DNA from: Platerodrilus igneus
Taxonomy: Eukaryota; Arthropoda; Insecta; Coleoptera; Lycidae
Assembly: GCA_036346225.1 (NCBI GenBank)
Contig: JARFIW010001108.1
Span: 3,990,501 to 4,054,500 of the forward strand
Direction: 5' to 3'
DNA length: 64,000 nucleotides
Shown here: one piece after another, positions 11,100 through 22,563 of the stretch
Layout: each line of letters begins with the position of its first letter
Position numbering within the stretch: position 1 is the first letter of the stretch
The notes under the pieces: model-generated
What the model was told of the DNA's origin: nothing
Seen by the model: only the letters and a program-made list of their open reading frames with translations
Databases searched by the model: none
Translations under genes and position numbers: made by a program

Positions 11100-11207
11100 A
11101 AATTTATTATAAACTAAGAAAATAAAATACTTAAAAATAAACTATTCATACAATACAAATAACTTAATCAAAGGAAACAAAATTAATTAATGCGAATATG
11201 CCCACTC

Positions 11208-12271
11208 CTACATTAACATATGCTCAAAATGACCTCCATTAGCTTGCAAACACATTTCGCACCTTTTAATTAGGTTTTGGTGCACCTTATTTAACGTTTG
11301 TGGTTTTATACTTGTAGTAGCTGCTGTAATACTATCTTTGAGTTGCTCAATGTTATTGGATTTTTAGCATACACTACATCCTTTACAGTACCCCAAAGAA
11401 AAAATCCAGTGGCGATAGTTCTGGTGACCTTGCCGGCCATGGAACAGGACCTGCATTGCCAATCCAATTTGGAAAACTATTATCAAGATATTCAGAAACG
11501 GCTTGAGCATTGTGAGCAGGTGCACCGTCATGCTGAAAATATTTTAAGTTTTGCAGTAAATAAAGTGGCAAATTATCGAGCATTTCTTGCAATTCGTTTT
11601 GTAGAAAATTTAAATAGCGTACACCATTTAAATTATAATTATAGAAAAAAGGCCCAAGTATTTTATTACCAAAATGGCACACCACACATTTATCGAAAAT
11701 TGATGTTGATCCCGCCTTTCTTCTGTTAAATGGGGATTTTCCTGACTCAGTAGACTGTATTTTTCTGTTAAACATGCCTTTGTTAGTAAATTTTGCTTCG
11801 TCGGTAAATATAATAGTGTGACTAAAACCAGGATTATTATTTGTTTCATTAAGAAACCACCTACAAAACTGTTGTCTTCTCTCACAATCCCCATGATACA
11901 GTGTATTGCTAACATGGGTTTTGTATGGTTTGTAGCGGTTTTGTTTTAAAATTAGGCGAGCTTTTTCTGTAGAAGTAGCGCACTCAATTGCAGTTTCTCG
12001 GGTGGACGCTGTTGGCTTAAAATTTTTGTAGGCTAACACACGTTCTTCATCATCAGTTTTGAATTTTCTTTTATCAGTACTGGGTTTTGTAAAGCACCAA
12101 ACCTTTTAAATTGTTTTCTAATTTAGAAAACAATCGTTTATCTGGCTGCCTTCTTTCCAAATATCTTTCATAATACATATCACCAGCAGCATCACAATTT
12201 CTGTTACAGGCATAGTAACAAAAGAGCATGTCATTTTTTCGTCGTTTGTATACATTCTCTATTATAATCAA
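11208..12271 (-). pseudogene. Tc1/mariner-like transposase, frameshifted
   Basis: Read on the minus strand, the N-terminal part (12074-12271) has the helix-turn-helix-type sequence CNRNCDAAGDMYYERYLERR. The main open part is 11383-12039 (218 codons), with the catalytic triad region IFTDEAKFTNKG, FQHDGAPAHN and WPARSPELSPLDFFF. The last part (11208-11382) continues in another frame to a TAG stop. The second Asp and the Asp of SPLDFF are 41 residues apart, with a Glu at 36. The enzyme would cut and paste its own element at TA sites. Frameshifts near 12050 and 11380 inactivate it. The family is common in insect genomes. Confidence 0.85.
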
Positions 12272-12299
12272 ATAAATTTAAAAGTCTTCTACACAAAAT

Positions 12300-12856
12300 T
12301 TGCAACCCAGAGCAAATAAACACTTTAACTAATAATATCTGACAAATGCCAGTTGTTTTTGTTTATTTAAAATATGTATCTATGGACTCCTTGATGTCCG
12401 CAAATAAAGAAATCGTTTTTCTTTATTATGAAGAAACTACTGAAAATAAGTATATCAACCCTTACATCAGGGTAATCAAAAAGAAAACCTTTCCATTTAG
12501 GTTATATTGAACTATGGTTTCCATTTAAAAAGTGAGGTTATGTTTGTAGCTTGAAAACCCATTTCCAATTAAAATTGTCATATACGCTATTGAATTGTAC
12601 GTAAAAGTTACCTTACAAGCAGTTTTATTTTCTCTATAGGTTAAACCGTTAAAAAGTTATTAGCGTTTGAAGAAAATGGCAAATTTCAGTTTTTTTTAAA
12701 TATCTAAAAAAGTTGAGCATCTAGGTGAGTTTTCAAAAAAGCATCATACTAGTCGTAAATTTCTCTTCAACTTTGCTAATTTAACCAACATTGTATCTTC
12801 TATAATAAAAAAGTTACCCATATACGGAGATAGTTTGTGGGCACCCTGTATATATA
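12300..12856 (-). mobile_element. 5' non-coding part and terminal end of the mariner-like element
   Basis: Upstream of the transposase on the minus strand is AT-rich non-coding sequence ending at the terminal motif CAGGGTGCCCACAAACTATC (minus strand, near 12854), followed by TATATA, which suits a TA target site. The matching terminal repeat at the other end (below 11208) is not visible; the 155-bp repeat ending at 11099 lies there instead, so the 3' end was probably lost. Confidence 0.55.
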
Positions 12857-14767
12857 TATATTACTCATATTTAGACCAGGGTAGAAAATTAATTAATTAC
12901 ATCAAATAATTTTAATCACCGTGTATAAGGAATTTTATTAGATAATACGCTTTATTAAAAAACCGTGGAGAATAAAAATTCATTCGTTTCATTAAAAATA
13001 AGGGAGTTAAATTATTTACAAGACGCTTTCTATAAAAAGAAGCAGTATTAAAATGCTCAACGTGTAATTTAATTATTCCGAGTAAAGAAACAAATGGAAA
13101 TTACGTGCAAAATTTATATTAATTGATTCAAGTTTGGGTAACGAGTATTAAACAAAATGTACAGATAATAATTAATATTTGATTAGGATTCACTAAAAAT
13201 TAAAGGGTATTATTTTAATTAGAGTTAATTGAACCATAAGTAACACATAATATGCATAAAAGCTTGTAAAAACCCAATAATATTCAAATCGTAGAAGTGT
13301 TATTTAGAAGTAGGATGTTTGAACACCTGCGTATTTTTAAAAGACACGTTCTGCGTAAATTTGGCAGATAACAAATGGTTACAGAGAATGTTGGAGAAAC
13401 CGTCGCTTAATATTTACGGGAAATGCTAATAAGGTGGGTTATTTCACAAGTCCACGTGGATTGAAAATAACCGATAATAAATAATATCGATTTGTACCAC
13501 TCGGAACAGGGTAGATAGAGACGGATAATATGCGCAAGACAGAGACACATATAGTAAAAGGCGTGAGTTGAGCAACGTCACTGGGTTGCGATTGGTTGAA
13601 AATAAGAGGCAAACATGAGAGGTAAAAATAACATTTCTATATAAAAATTAATTAGTTATTCTCAGAGGCTGCGAGCCGTGTGTAAATTTCTGAGATTTAA
13701 CTGGTGCGAGTGCAAATTTAATAAGAACCGACACACGGGCGGTCGAGATGGGAACATAGAATGCGAAATTATAGAAACTGGCCGTTTTGGGGACAAGACC
13801 GACAGACAGGCTAACCACTATATATACCCGGGTTAATATGAGTTTCTCTCTCTTAGATTTTCGATTTGATTCAATGCGTTAAACAGTGCTTTTAGTTTTC
13901 CGATTTTGATTGAATAATTTAAACAGTTTGCTCGTATATTTTGGTGATTTAAAACAGTTTGTTCTTTACGTGCTACAATGAAAGTAATGTAGTGCACTTA
14001 GAAAAGAAGATGCAAGGTAATAAAGTCTAGTTATAATTGCGAGTACTGTACCAATTATTCAAATTTACAACGACTAATGAATACACAAAAGTAGGCAGTT
14101 TTGGCGTATAGCGTGAAAGAAGTATGAATTTCTTTGCTATTTTTCGGGGGTGTTAATAATTAAATGATTCGTAAACGTGTCTGGATCCACAAAACAAGGT
14201 TCAGATATACACAGATGAGTTCCGGAAAAGCCCTGAAACAACTTTAGATGAAGTGGTAGAAATTTTAAAGGCGACCAGTAATCCGAGGACTAAACATAAC
14301 CCAGTTGGAATGGTGTGATTAACAGAGGACGATGTACATTGGAGCCACGAGTGCATTAACCTTCAGGTAACTTATGCTTTGTTGTTCGATTTTTGATGTT
14401 TTGGTGTATGTTGAATAACTTTATAATTTATTTACTTAAAATGGACAGTAGTGAAATTGTACTAACAACAAATTTTTAATTTTAAGGTGAAATTTTCTTG
14501 TTTAAGTAGAAAGTATTTAGTATTTATGTTCTGGATTATGATGAAAATTTGGGTATGTCTTTGAGCTCAATTAGACGAACCTGGTTAATTAACGTAAAGC
14601 GGGGAGATGCTCCTTTGTACTCAGACTCAGGTCTGCATATATTGTTATATTAATTAGTAGGCATCCTACAAGGACTTTAATTCTGGATGCACATTAAAAT
14701 GATAATAAATTTAATCTTGAAGTTTTCTGATACTGAAATTTATGCTGAAATTTAATTTTGAAATTTT

Positions 14768-14771
<4 letters not shown>
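12857..14771. other. Long AT-rich stretch without a supported gene
   Basis: There is no convincing ORF, RNA gene or repeat. Around 13640-13860 the base composition is more balanced, with a TATATATA box near 13820 followed by CCCGGGTTAAT. That might be a worn LTR or promoter, but nothing supports it further. Confidence 0.45.
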
Positions 14772-14822
<51 letters not shown>

Positions 14823-14976
14823 AGGACAAAGGAATGCATCCGCCTCGTCCAAACAAGAACACAGACGAGCATAAACCAAGCAAGAGACCAGTACTTTGAG
14901 AATTAGTACACTACTCCCGTAACTAAGTTTCTGAATTGTCGCAGTTCTACAAATACAAGCTCTTGGTTTTCCGTAA
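14772..14976 (+). repeat. (AT)n microsatellite joined to a 155-bp repeat, copy 2
   Basis: About 46 bp of AT dinucleotides is followed by the same block as at 10945-11099, over 90% identical by eye and in the same orientation. The shared block ends at TTTTCCGTAA in both copies. Confidence 0.75.
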
Positions 14977-15491
14977 TCAATTTAAGCGCCAAAGGTACAC
15001 AAACAACTGAGGACTTGTTAGCATGTATTTGAAAATTTGAATCACAAAAGAGACTAGTAAATATACAAAATTAAATCCCCTGAGGAATTCGCTTCTGAGC
15101 CACAGTTTAAATTAATGTCGGGCTGAAACTTTCCAAGTTTAGAAAATGAAATTCAATTCCGTAATAACTAGCCTGACTTCAGCTAATATAATTTTAGAAA
15201 TTCTCTCCATATAGTTCTAAATGGGTTAAGAGAACTAAAGTTTGCCAACTCTGTAAAATAATTCACACTCGCCTAATATTGGATTTCATTGCTAGAGAGC
15301 TTGCTAGCTTTGTCGATATCTTCAAACCCTCTTGCAAAGTTACCCGCCCATTAAATTTACATAAATTTATATAGGAGGTATTTGGAGTATTATTTATAAC
15401 GAGGATGTTGAAGATGTGCGGTAAGTTCTTGCGAAAGATAGCAGGAAGGGCCGCATGATGGCGTGTAGGAAGCGCCTGAAGGAAGGGGGCG

Positions 15492-16100
15492 TTAGAGGAA
15501 ACTAGGAGTACACAGTGAATCGTATGATCGGCAACATGATTTGGTGGATGATGTCCTTTTGCTGTTTTGCTTAAGATGGAGTTTGCTAAAGTTTGGTGAA
15601 TGTAGGTGAAAGTTGTTGAGGATGATCTTAGTTTTGATTCTCAGTTTGGAAAGATGGCTACTTGTTTTAAATCGTGTATCTAAGTATAAACCAAGGTAGG
15701 AAACGGTGGATGAAAAAGTAATGGGTGTGTCTAGAATGCGCGTTGCGGGACATTTTCGTAGGTCAAAGAAGCCTTTAAGTAGAAACATTTTAGATTTATA
15801 AGGAAATATGGGTTGATTGTTTAAGAGGGACCATGATTCGATTTTGTTTTTAAGGAACGCCGCTATATACTCGAGAGATCAAGGGGATGAATGAGGAAGA
15901 CGAGTCGTCTATGTAGGTGAAAGTTGAGTTATTAGGAATATCCATGCCGAGAAGCGGGTTGAAGGCCAAGTTCCATAGGGTGGGGAAAGAGCGGAAACCT
16001 TAGGGGCAACCTTGGGTAATTAGTCTGGAAATAGAGTGGGAGTGTAGTGACAGTTTGGGGAAGATTGAACTGTTGTGATTAGTAATTTTATTATCTTCTG
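15492..16100 (-). pseudogene. LINE reverse transcriptase palm and thumb fragment
   Basis: Minus-strand reading gives a QGCP...FRSFPTLWNLAFNP block, the catalytic box FTYIDDSS (YIDD codons at 15904-15915), and then the open frame at 15492-15788 with VSYLGLYLDTRFKTSSHL, the conserved YLG motif after the palm. These are RT domains of Jockey-type LINEs, split by shifts near 15790 and 15880. Confidence 0.7.
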
Positions 16101-17019
16101 AGCTATGAGTATCTCGGAAGCCACGTTGATTCGGGGATAGAATGAAATTATGTTCAACATGGGAGTTTAGTTTCAAGAATGCTTTCCAAAGTTTAGCGAA
16201 AATCTCTGTGCCTGCAGTAGCCTGGGTCTTCAGGAGGTTTGCTAAATTTTAGGATTAGGTATATTGTAGCGGTTTTTAAAAGGGTTTAGGAAGGGGATGT
16301 CAGGCATTTCTGGAGTGGAAGGTGTGTAGATCCTTTGATGATCGGACAGGACTTTTGTAAAATCAGGTTTGTTATATTTTTGGGACCAGGGCTTTGTGAG
16401 GGTTTAAGTTGGAAACTAGAGTGTCTGAGAGGGTAATGTTGAGTTCAGAATCTGGTTCTGTGGGAGCGGTGTTTGTGTTTCATCTATATGTTGTTGTTGT
16501 GCTAGTGCAGGCACATTCAATGATTTTGGTGGGATATTGTAAGAGAATTTAGAGTGCTTATGTGGAATGGGAAGAGAGGGTTTTTTGACGAAGTATGAAT
16601 ATGAAATTGAGATGGTTTAATGAGTTTTTAGAGATCTGAGTGCTGTTCGTATATAAGGTTGTGTAGTGTTATTTTTTGCTGGATGTGATCTCTTCTTTGT
16701 ATCATCGTCTGATAGGAGTATAAGTTGTTGATTATGTTGGAGTCAGCGTTGACTCTGCCTGCTCCTAAAGCCCGTGTCTAGCTTGTGTAAGAGATTGTAA
16801 AATATTCGTCGATCTACTGTCCACCACGGATTTGCTCGCGGGATGCAGTGGTTTTTAGGAAAGATAGTAGAGGCGGCAGTGATGTTGTCTACTATGGAGT
16901 AGACTAATTGAATATTGGTCTAAATATGCATATGGGGTTCTTGGGAACGTTGGAGTCAGCTTTGTGTGTTGAATGTTGGGATTTTGTGGTAGAATTTGGA
17001 GGGCGGGTCGGAAAGGATA

Positions 17020-17298
17020 TCAAACGAGATGAGATTTTGGTCGCTGAATAAATGGGTGTTCGAAGGAAGCAGTCCAAGAAGTGACTAGATTTGTTGCTGA
17101 CAGAGTGGAAAGTATGATGTCAATGTTCCAGTGATGGATTTGAGATTTCCAAGTTGGGATGAGTAAAGGAATATTCTGGATGTGTAGGTTATGTTGCTGT
17201 ATAAAGTCCTCGAGTTTTTGGTCTGTGGTGTCGTTAAACGATAGAGTGGATTTGGTGTTGACGTCGGCTGCAATATTGGTTGGTTTGCCTTTAGTCAT
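17020..17298 (-). pseudogene. LINE endonuclease domain fragment
   Basis: Ninety-two codons resemble the exonuclease/endonuclease/phosphatase fold of LINE ORF2. They contain IAADVNTK where GGDFNAKH is usual, LEDFIQQHNLHIQNI, and PTWKSQIHHWNIDIILS. The domain nicks target DNA for reverse transcription. Key residues are substituted and the domain is truncated on both sides by frame breaks. Confidence 0.65.
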
Positions 17299-17749
17299 AG
17301 TGAGTATCTGGTCAAGTTGGTGAAGAAATATGTCAATATGGGTAATGAATTGGAAATAGAAAATTAGGAAAAGGTTCCGGTATTCCAGTACAATTCAATC
17401 GCAATGGTGTGCGGTGTGGATAATTTAACGAGGTATGTGGCGTCTATTAAGCGATCAGGATGATAATAGCGGATATGTGTTTTAGATCTGGTGAGTGAAA
17501 GTGAATGTAGGTTTTGTAGTTGTGGGGGACGTATGGGATTGCGATTTAGCTTAGATATGGTTCTTGTAGTAACGCTATATGTATTTTATTTGTTTCGAGA
17601 AAGTGGAATTGTTCCAGGATTCCGAATCCGGGAGTGTTACAGGATATTTGGATGGGCTTGTTTGTGTACGGAACAGTAATAGCTAGTTACAGTGATCGTG
17701 CGAGCTGTTAATTCAGTGGCCGTTTATGCAGCAAGGGGATAAAAAGAAT

Positions 17750-17870
17750 GATATGGTACAGTCACTCGTTAGGTGATGTCAAATACAGCGGCAACAGGAG
17801 GATTGGAATCCGCAGGTTTTGGCTGAGTAATCGTATCGCTGACAGTTAAAACATCTGGATACCTCAATGT
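17750..17870 (-). pseudogene. ORF1 zinc-knuckle fragment of the Jockey-like LINE
   Basis: The minus-strand translation gives RCFNCQRYDYSAKTCG, then CCRC, then HHLTSDC: two Cys/His clusters as in the Gag-like nucleic-acid chaperone ORF1p of Jockey elements. In the first knuckle the His is replaced. An in-frame stop lies between the clusters, so the copy is dead. Confidence 0.6.
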
Positions 17871-18720
17871 TTCTTACGTAACAGGATTTTATAACTAAGA
17901 AGGAGGTGGGAATTGGTTATTAGAATGGAGCGTAGTTTTAGTGAAACGTTCAAGATAAATTCGTCAAAGTGGTATGCTTTTTGCGTCGAATGACAATGTA
18001 TATTTCTTGTCTAAAGGCGTTTCGGAAATAAGTCACTGAAGTTTTGGGTGTAAATAAAATTAAGGGCATCGGTGGAGGGGATTTCCTTATCAAGATCAAA
18101 CATTATGATTTGGAGAAATTTGTTTTTGAGTAAATGCTTTTTTATACATCTTGTAAGACACTAAAGAAGAAACTTCTTTAATCATTCTTTTTATCTTGAG
18201 TTCAATAGGTGAAACGAATTTTATCAGATTTGCTTTCAGTTCCGCCTTCTTTTTTTCCAAATGTGTTACTAAAATATCTGAAGTATTTTTTTCTTACGAC
18301 GAACCGACCCTGTCGGGTAAAATGTTTAGCAATTCTACTTGGTCTCTTCTGCTGGGACTACTAGGCGGAGTATCTTTTAATATACCCTTTGCTTTGGCTG
18401 CTAACTTTATTTTTACCCGACAACGTCTTGTTCTTTCTCTTGTTTAACGTCTTACTTTCCTAGCTTCTCGTTCTGTCGTATTTGCTACATTTTTCCAAAG
18501 TCCTTGTTCTTTTTTTTGCAGTTTATATTTTCTATCGTAGTTCCTTTTTGCCTCCAACTGATCTTCTCGCATTTTCTTTCTTCGTTCTCTTTGCCTTTCT
18601 CTGTTATAAATCCTAATTTCCTATGCGCTTTTTTTTTTTTGACGGGATTTTTTTACAGTGTACATGATCAGCAAAGTAAAAGTAAATGCTGTTCTGAATT
18701 GTTTTTCAAATTCTAATTAC

Positions 18721-19174
18721 CAACTTAGTGTAAAAAATACATATGAAACCGAGCAATATTGAAGAAGATAATATAGATTTTTCATTTTAAAACCAAATAA
18801 AACTTGAAATCAAAATATAAAAACAACGGAACATGTTTCAAAACGCAACTACATGACGGCAGGAGCGTCGGCCGAATATTTAGTAGTACCGGTCGCATAA
18901 AAATTGACCGCCGCTACAAAGTGCGGAATAATAAATAATTGCTACATAGCCCGAGATTCTACCACCGCGGTATTAAGTTCATGGGAATCTTGCCCAGTAA
19001 CTGTACCTACAGGTTTAATAGTGATAACCAATCATGAGAGTAGTACTCTTTAAACAGCACGACCGGTGCCACGTTTTAAAAACATAAAATCTTAAATGAC
19101 ACAAATATTCAATAAATTATGACTTACCAATAATATATGGAAGAGGAGAAAAATACACACTTTGCCGTTGCACT
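18721..19174. other. Intergenic stretch without a supported gene
   Basis: AT-rich DNA with a somewhat CpG-richer patch at 18840-18980. No gene or repeat was recognised before the SINE target site. Confidence 0.45.
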
Positions 19175-19188
19175 GGTCACTTACTACT

Positions 19189-19485
19189 TTACATGTGATT
19201 TTCCAATGCTCCACCCGAAGGTACTACATTGGCCAGGAAGCGAGTTTTTTTTACCTGGAAAATTTAGAATTTTGCCGAACCCTTGCTGTTCCAAGCAAGA
19301 TAGGGATCTTAAACGTGCGTGACAACACTCACACATGGGACCTCCATTTTACCTCTCATCCGAACGAGGGTGTATTTTTGTGAAAAATGCTCGCCTAACA
19401 TTTTTCAAGCGGATCGTGTCGGGATTCAAACCCGGGACCTTGGGCGTAGTAGTCACACACATACCACTATGCCACGGAGCCGCCC
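19189..19485 (-). mobile_element. tRNA-derived SINE with 14-bp target-site duplication
   Basis: On the minus strand the element starts with a tRNA-like head: an A box in GGCTCCGTGGCATAGTGG (about 19465-19482) and a B box in CGGGTTTGAATCCCG (about 19421-19435). The body contains CACGCACGTTTAAGATCCC and ends near CACATGTAA. Perfect direct repeats GGTCACTTACTACT flank it at 19175-19188 and 19486-19499, the hallmark of LINE-driven insertion. A second copy lies at 58150-58412 (plus). A 5' fragment of the SINE, with its TSD, recurs at 23960-24012. Confidence 0.85.
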
Positions 19486-19849
19486 GGTCACTTACTACTG
19501 GCAAACTTACGACCTTTTCAACTGCCATCTAGGGAGCAAAAAGTAAAATAACTCTTATTGCGACCACCGCTACCTTAACCTAAGGGGACAAAACACAACA
19601 CGATGTAATATGTATTTTCTTAGAAGAGTCTTTGTTAGAGCTACTTACATGTGTAAAATGGGTAAATCTCTGTATATTTCAGTTTTACATGTGGCAATAA
19701 AGCAAAGTATCTCGGATAGAGAAGTTTGCTTCCAGATTAGTTTAAAATAACAAAACAAAGAAAAAATAATAATTCCAAGATGTTTTATTGGTTGTTCATT
19801 GTTTTTAATAAATTTTGTGATATTTTGGAAATAAGGAGTGATGGGCAGT
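19449..19849. repeat. 0.4-kb direct duplication, copy 1 (SINE head plus flank)
   Basis: The block from GTAGTCACACACATACC to GATGGGCAGT matches 23960-24371 with a few substitutions and one 14-bp indel. It includes the SINE head and the right target-site duplication, so the duplication is younger than the SINE insertion. It lies on the 5' side of the gypsy element. Confidence 0.85.
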
Positions 19850-20276
19850 GTTAACGCCGGCAACAAATTCCTTTTATTTTTAAATTACAGTTTATTAATC
19901 CGATAAATTATTGCCAGAATAGCATTCAATTCAGGTTATTTTAATTTATAGATAAATTGAAACATATGCCAATTCTGACAATAACAAAATTAAGACAGAT
20001 AGTAACAAACATCGGTGTGATTCGGTTTTCTAGTAAATTGTGGCATTACGGTGTGTACGTCAAAATAACCCCTTGCACCCGTCTTAGAGAGGGGTTTCGA
20101 AAACGGTGAAATTTCTAAATTGGTGATCCTTGCCTTCCTTCAATGACCATCCTAAATCTCACCCTTTAAACATTTACTTAAAGTGAATTTAGTAAGGTTA
20201 AGATATTTTTAGTTGGAATTTAAGTAATAAGAATCAGTACATCAAAGAACGACTTCTGAATGAAGCACCAAAAACA

Positions 20277-21020
20277 TTGGATGATGCTATTAAAATTGCC
20301 AAGTCTTGCGAATTATCTAAGGTTCAAGTTAAACAACTTATTCAACCGGATGAAGTATCACTTGCTCGAGATACAGGATTTGTTGGAAGAGCACAGGTGC
20401 AGCAGAGCCAGCGTCAAATTAAGAATCGTCAACGCACACCCAGTCGTGATAGAAACTATCAAAATTATAATCAACACCAGCCAGGTACAAGAATTATTTG
20501 TAGTAAATGTGGTCAAGTGCATCGACAAAAATGTCCAGCCAAAGGTCAAACATGTAAGAATTGCAATAAATTAAATCATTTTGCTAAAATGTGTCGTACT
20601 AAAGTGTCTGTAAACAATGTTCAATCACAAAATCATACTTTATTTTTAGGTTTAATTTCATGCAATAATTTAAACCAAGAACAAAGTAATTCTTTCTGGA
20701 ATGTATGCTTGAAAATTAATGGTACAGATGTCTCTTGTTTGATAGATTCCGGTGCTGAAACCAATATTATTTCTTTAAGGCAATTTCAAAATTTAAATAT
20801 ACCCCAGGATGTAATTTATAAAAGTAATTTTGAAATTTCTACATTTACGGGCGAAATTTTACCTACTATTGGTCAATGTGCATTAAAATGCGAACATAAT
20901 TCTAAGCAATATGTTTTAAAATTTCACATACTGGATAACTCATGCAAAACTATTATTGGTTTGCAAAGCTGTATAGAGTTAAATTTAATTAAAAGATACA
21001 AAACATTACTTTCAGGGTGA
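20277..21020 (+). CDS. Gypsy Gag C-terminus and aspartic protease
   Basis: This 247-codon frame has an Arg/Gln-rich basic stretch, two CCHC-type knuckles (CSKCGQVHRQKC and CKNCNKLNHFAKMC, residues about 80-110) and a retropepsin domain with CLIDSGAETNIIS at about residue 155 and IIGLQSCIELN near the end. The protease cleaves Gag-Pol and the knuckles bind RNA. The start is internal because upstream Gag sequence is in another frame (ILNERLLNEAPKTLD-like codons near 20235). The overlapping 20260-20574 frame is a shadow. Confidence 0.8.
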   Translation: MDDAIKIAKSCELSKVQVKQLIQPDEVSLARDTGFVGRAQVQQSQRQIKNRQRTPSRDRNYQNYNQHQPGTRIICSKCGQVHRQKCPAKGQTCKNCNKLNHFAKMCRTKVSVNNVQSQNHTLFLGLISCNNLNQEQSNSFWNVCLKINGTDVSCLIDSGAETNIISLRQFQNLNIPQDVIYKSNFEISTFTGEILPTIGQCALKCEHNSKQYVLKFHILDNSCKTIIGLQSCIELNLIKRYKTLLSG

Positions 21021-21029
21021 TAATATTGT

Positions 21030-21865
21030 ACAAAATATACAGATGTTTTTGAAGGACTTGGATGTTTAAAAGATTATGAGTGTCATTTAACACTTAAGTC
21101 GGATAGTATGCCTTCTATAGATTCACCACGAAAAGTACCTTTCAAGCTCCAAAACCAACTTGAAAAAGAGTTAAAAGTTTTAGAAAGTACTGGTGTTATA
21201 AAGAAAATTAATGAACCTACAGAATGGGTAAATTCAATAGTTCTAGTAACTAAAAAAACGGTTCATTGAGAATTTGTCTTGATCCAAGGAAATTAAATAA
21301 GGCCATTTTACGATCTCATTTTAAATTTCCTAATATTGATGAAATTAAATCTGATCTAGCAGATTCAAAGTACTATTCAGTTTTGGATGCCAATTCTGGA
21401 TTTTGGATGCTGAAACTAGATGAAGAATCGTCAAAACTATGTACATTTATAACCCCTCAAGGTAGGTACCGATTTTTGAGGCTACCTTTTGGTATTAATG
21501 CAGCTCCTGAAATTTTTCACAATGAAATGATTAATCGTTTTCTGATATAATCGGTGTTAAAATTATGATGGATGATTTTTTAATATATGGCAAAACTAAA
21601 GAAGAGCATGACAATAGATTAGAAAATGTTTTACATAGAGCTCGAGAAATTGGTCTAAAGTTTAATAAAGAAAAATCAAAATTTTGTCAAAAAAAGGTCA
21701 AATATTTAGGTCATTTATTTGATGAGGACGGGCTATAATCAATATGTCGACACCAAAAAGTGTCACTGATGTTCAACGTTTTTTGGGTATGGTCAATTAT
21801 TTAGGATCGTTCATAAATAATTTATCAGTTAAAACCAAAATCTTAGACAACTCTTATTAAAAATA
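21030..21865 (+). pseudogene. Gypsy reverse transcriptase, three frames
   Basis: The RT begins near 21035 (YTDVFEGLGCLKDYECHL), runs with PRKVPFKLQNQLEKELKVLE, and breaks near 21255. It continues at 21266-21550 with ICLDPRKLNKAI, YYSVLDANSGFWMLKLD and FGINAAPEIF, breaks again, and ends with MMDDFLIYGKTKEEH and FCQKKVKYLGHLF near 21565-21740. The polymerase box reads MMDD instead of the usual Y-x-D-D. The enzyme makes element cDNA; shifts and the altered box make this copy inactive. Confidence 0.8.
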
Positions 21866-21867
21866 CA

Positions 21868-22508
21868 TTGTGGCATTGGGATGATCAGCATGAATCTGAG
21901 TTTAATGAACTTAAGTTGCTTATTACCAATGCTCCAGTCTTAACTTATTATGACCCGAACAAGCAGTTAACATTATCGGTTGATGCTTCGAAAGATGCCA
22001 TGGGAGCAGTTATTTCTCATAGTCGAAATCCTATCGCTTATGCTTCAGCAACTCTTAATAATAGTCAAAGAAACTATGCCCAAATAGAAAAGAATTATTA
22101 GGTATACTATTTGGATGTACAAAGTTTCACCAATATATTTATGGTCAACAAATCACTGTTGAAACTGATCATAAACCAATAGTTAGTCTTTTTAAAAAAC
22201 CTTTATTCAACATTCCACCACGTCTACAAAGAATTATGTTACGTCTTGAACCCTATAATCTTGATGTAGTGTTCAAACCAGGAAAATATTTGTATGTCGC
22301 GGACACCCTATCACGTGCAGCACTCAGCGATCATGCTTTGTCTGACATAGATACGGACTTAAGTCTGCATGTTAATTTGTTACTTGGTAACATACCAATT
22401 AGCAACGACAAATTTAATTATATTAAAGAAAGTACTACAAATGACGAAACGTCACAAAACTTATACAATATTGCCGTGAAGGTTGGCCCAATAAAAACAT
22501 CAAGTTGA
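21868..22508 (+). pseudogene. Gypsy RNase H domain, frameshifted
   Basis: The first part (21868-22101) has LTLSVDASKDAMGAVISH, with the first catalytic Asp, and ends at a stop near 22100. The next frame continues with VETDHKPIVSLFKKPLFNI and PRLQRIMLRLEPYNLDVVF to the tether sequence YVADTLSRAAL at 22236-22508. This is the standard gypsy RT-RNase H C-terminus. It would degrade RNA in the hybrid; one frame break near 22100 and one near 22500 separate it from integrase. Confidence 0.8.
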
Positions 22509-22563
22509 TAATCTAATAAAGCCGTATTTTCCTATTAAGGATGAAATACACACTATTAATGGA

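Larger units (their letters stand above)
15450..18720 (-). mobile_element. Decayed Jockey-like non-LTR retrotransposon (ORF1 plus ORF2)
   Basis: On the minus strand the order is a Lys/Glu-rich ORF1 start (about 18200-18700), zinc knuckles (about 17770-17855), an apurinic endonuclease domain (17020-17298) and reverse transcriptase (about 15490-16700). That is the layout of Jockey-clade LINEs. Reading frames are broken throughout, and no poly(A) tail or target-site duplication was found. The plus-strand ORFs in this interval, including the Phe/Ser-rich ones at 18196-18716, are antisense shadows. Confidence 0.75.

Noticed and set aside
11298..11729. 143-codon plus-strand ORF
   Set aside because: It is antisense to the mariner transposase catalytic core, which has recognisable motifs.
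18196..18716. Plus-strand Phe/Ser-rich ORFs resembling membrane proteins
   Set aside because: The opposite strand reads as the Lys/Glu-rich ORF1 of the Jockey-like LINE; Phe/Ser richness is its antisense image.
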